From assembly GCA_024278345.1 (NCBI GenBank), contig JAJRTK010000127.1, positions 1 through 5,063 on the forward strand: 5,063 bases of DNA. Direction: 5' to 3'. The DNA comes from a bacterium. Its GTDB lineage: Bacteria; CSSED10-310; JAJRTK01. A program made the position numbers and the translations under genes. Under the pieces are notes generated by a model that was not told where the DNA came from, ran no database searches, and saw only the letters and a program-made list of their open reading frames with translations. Shown here piece by piece: positions 4,364 through 5,063 of the stretch (positions are counted from its first letter, which is position 1; each line of letters begins with the position of its first letter).

Positions 4364-5063
4364 GGCGGCCTCTCGAAACGGCGACTCCCGGATCGCCCCT
4401 GAACCCGAGCCAGCCTCCACGGGCCCACAAGGAGCAAAAGAAACACTGCCAACCACGGGGTTCCGCCAGTGGGAGAAGTTCTCATAAGTTGCGGAGAGGC
4501 GGAAGGCGTGGAGGTCGGTGTCCCGACGATTCCGGTCGCCGTCGGAGTGGGAGTCGGACTACCGGGCGGGATTACTTTCGTGGGCGTGGAGGTCCGGGAT
4601 GCCGTCGGTGTCGCCGTCGGTGTCGGACTCGTCGGCGGAATCGCTTTCGTGGGCGTGGGGGTCCAGGATGCCGTCGGTGTCGCCGTTGGGGTTGGCGCTC
4701 CGGGCTCAAGGCAATTGTAGCAGACCAGGGCGAAGTCCTGGTCCGTGGTGTCCCCTTGGTTGGGCAGGCCGTCGGACGTGATGTTGGCGGCGACGACGCG
4801 GATGGTGAAATCGGCGGGGGAGGTGGGTCCCAGAAAAACAGCCTCGGTGTTGTTCTTCCCGTCGTGGGCCGTGGAGGGCCGAGACCACCCCTCGGCTCCG
4901 AAATCGTTTCCACAATAGGTGGCGGCGGCAGTCTCCACCAGAAGATCGAGGTCGTTGTTCCAGGCCGGCGTTGTTCCCCCCAGACCGTGGCCCGGCGCAT
5001 CGGTCCAAACCAGCATCATGCGGACCGGTTTGGCGGGATCCGCAGCCTGAAGCTCCAAGGTCC
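4360..5063 (-). CDS. Secreted subtilisin-family (S8) protease, 3' part
   Basis: The gene runs off the window, so the catalytic domain and signal peptide are not visible; the leftmost codon seen is an internal Thr. Numbering from the Leu at 5058, residues about 11-115 match the C-terminal beta-sandwich domain of KP-43-type subtilases: LVWTDAPG (16-23), WNNDLDLLVE (33-42), YCGNDF (48-53), DGKNNTEAVFL (66-76), FTIRVVAANI and DQDFALV (106-112). Two Cys (113, 116), with C49, could form a disulfide. Residues 121-190 are a Thr/Pro stalk with two 23-residue repeats. A hydrophobic stretch, WLAVFLLLLVG (202-212), is followed by Arg-rich residues (about 215-230), which suggests a C-terminal membrane anchor or a sorting tail with the body outside the cytoplasm. 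The stop overlaps the next start as ATGA. It could belong to another S8-like protein with the same C-terminal domain, because the catalytic triad is out of view. Confidence 0.83.
   Translation of the reverse strand, partial: TLELQAADPAKPVRMMLVWTDAPGHGLGGTTPAWNNDLDLLVETAAATYCGNDFGAEGWSRPSTAHDGKNNTEAVFLGPTSPADFTIRVVAANITSDGLPNQGDTTDQDFALVCYNCLEPGAPTPTATPTASWTPTPTKAIPPTSPTPTATPTASRTSTPTKVIPPGSPTPTPTATGIVGTPTSTPSASPQLMRTSPTGGTPWLAVFLLLLVGPWRLARVQGRSGSRRFERPP
4369..4373 (-). promoter_or_regulatory. Ribosome binding site of the nuclease-like gene
   Basis: AGAGG on the minus strand, 5 nt before the ATG at 4363, inside the end of the protease gene. Together with the ATGA overlap it decides this start over the more distant in-frame ones. 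Confidence 0.6.
4558..4695 (-). repeat. Two 69-bp tandem repeats encoding a Thr/Pro stalk
   Basis: The copies at 4627-4695 and 4558-4626 match at 57 of 69 bases by eye. Each encodes 23 residues beginning PTPTATPTAS and ending with a TPTK and IPP element. A shorter degenerate third unit (PTPTPTATG) follows towards the C-terminus. The unit length keeps the frame, so copy number can change without breaking the protein. Thr-dense stalks of this type usually hold a domain away from the envelope and are common O-glycosylation targets. Confidence 0.85.

Noticed and set aside
4364-4456. Longer start for the nuclease-like gene (378 aa)
   Set aside because: It would overlap the protease tail by about 95 nt. 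The ATG at 4363 has AGAGG upstream and the typical ATGA overlap.
4469-4720. Plus-strand frame encoding a Val/Gly repeat
   Set aside because: It is the complement of the Thr/Pro repeat of the protease stalk; the VGVGVG pattern is a by-product of that repeat.

Overview
This is a G+C-rich bacterial window in which every credible protein gene lies on the minus strand. I cannot place the organism. A GatC subunit, a dolichyl/polyprenol-phosphate mannose synthase and a subtilase with a Thr/Pro stalk fit several Gram-negative lineages with free-living habits. An acidophilic verrucomicrobial or similar host is only a guess.

Read in the direction of transcription, from high to low coordinates, the window starts with the 3' part of a secreted subtilisin-type protease (4360-5063). 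It ends in a KP-43-like beta domain, a Thr/Pro stalk with a 69-bp tandem repeat, and a membrane anchor. Its stop overlaps by 4 nt (ATGA) the start of an unrecognised protein of about 347 aa with a winged-helix-like N-terminal half and a PD-(D/E)XK nuclease-type core (3320-4363). That gene in turn overlaps by 4 nt (GTGA) a GT2 polyprenol-phosphate mannose synthase of about 254 aa (2559-3323). A 226-nt gap follows. It holds a strong hairpin and a doubtful 77-aa ORF that also touches its neighbours by 4-nt overlaps at both ends. Next come gatC (2042-2332, TTG start, strong Shine-Dalgarno) and, 6 nt further on, an MFS transporter (782-2035, TTG start). gatA is not next to gatC.

Below the transporter is about 200 nt of non-coding DNA with a pair of near-identical 22-25 nt repeats, a 7-bp hairpin and a run of nine G. 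Then comes a clearly broken fragment of a type I restriction-modification methyltransferase gene, hsdM (178-585). It is truncated at both ends, with two frame breaks and a damaged SAM-binding motif. The low end of the window (1-88) is an array of at least three GC-rich hairpins separated by a GGACC/GACCCAC spacer, and it seems to continue outside the window.

The most interesting points are the nuclease-like protein of unknown role, the tight coupling of a T/P-stalked secreted protease to a mannosyl-donor synthase (which suggests, without proving, O-mannosylation), the chain of 4-nt overlaps, and the hsdM remnant beside a hairpin array. I see no CRISPR array, no intact transposase and no RNA gene.
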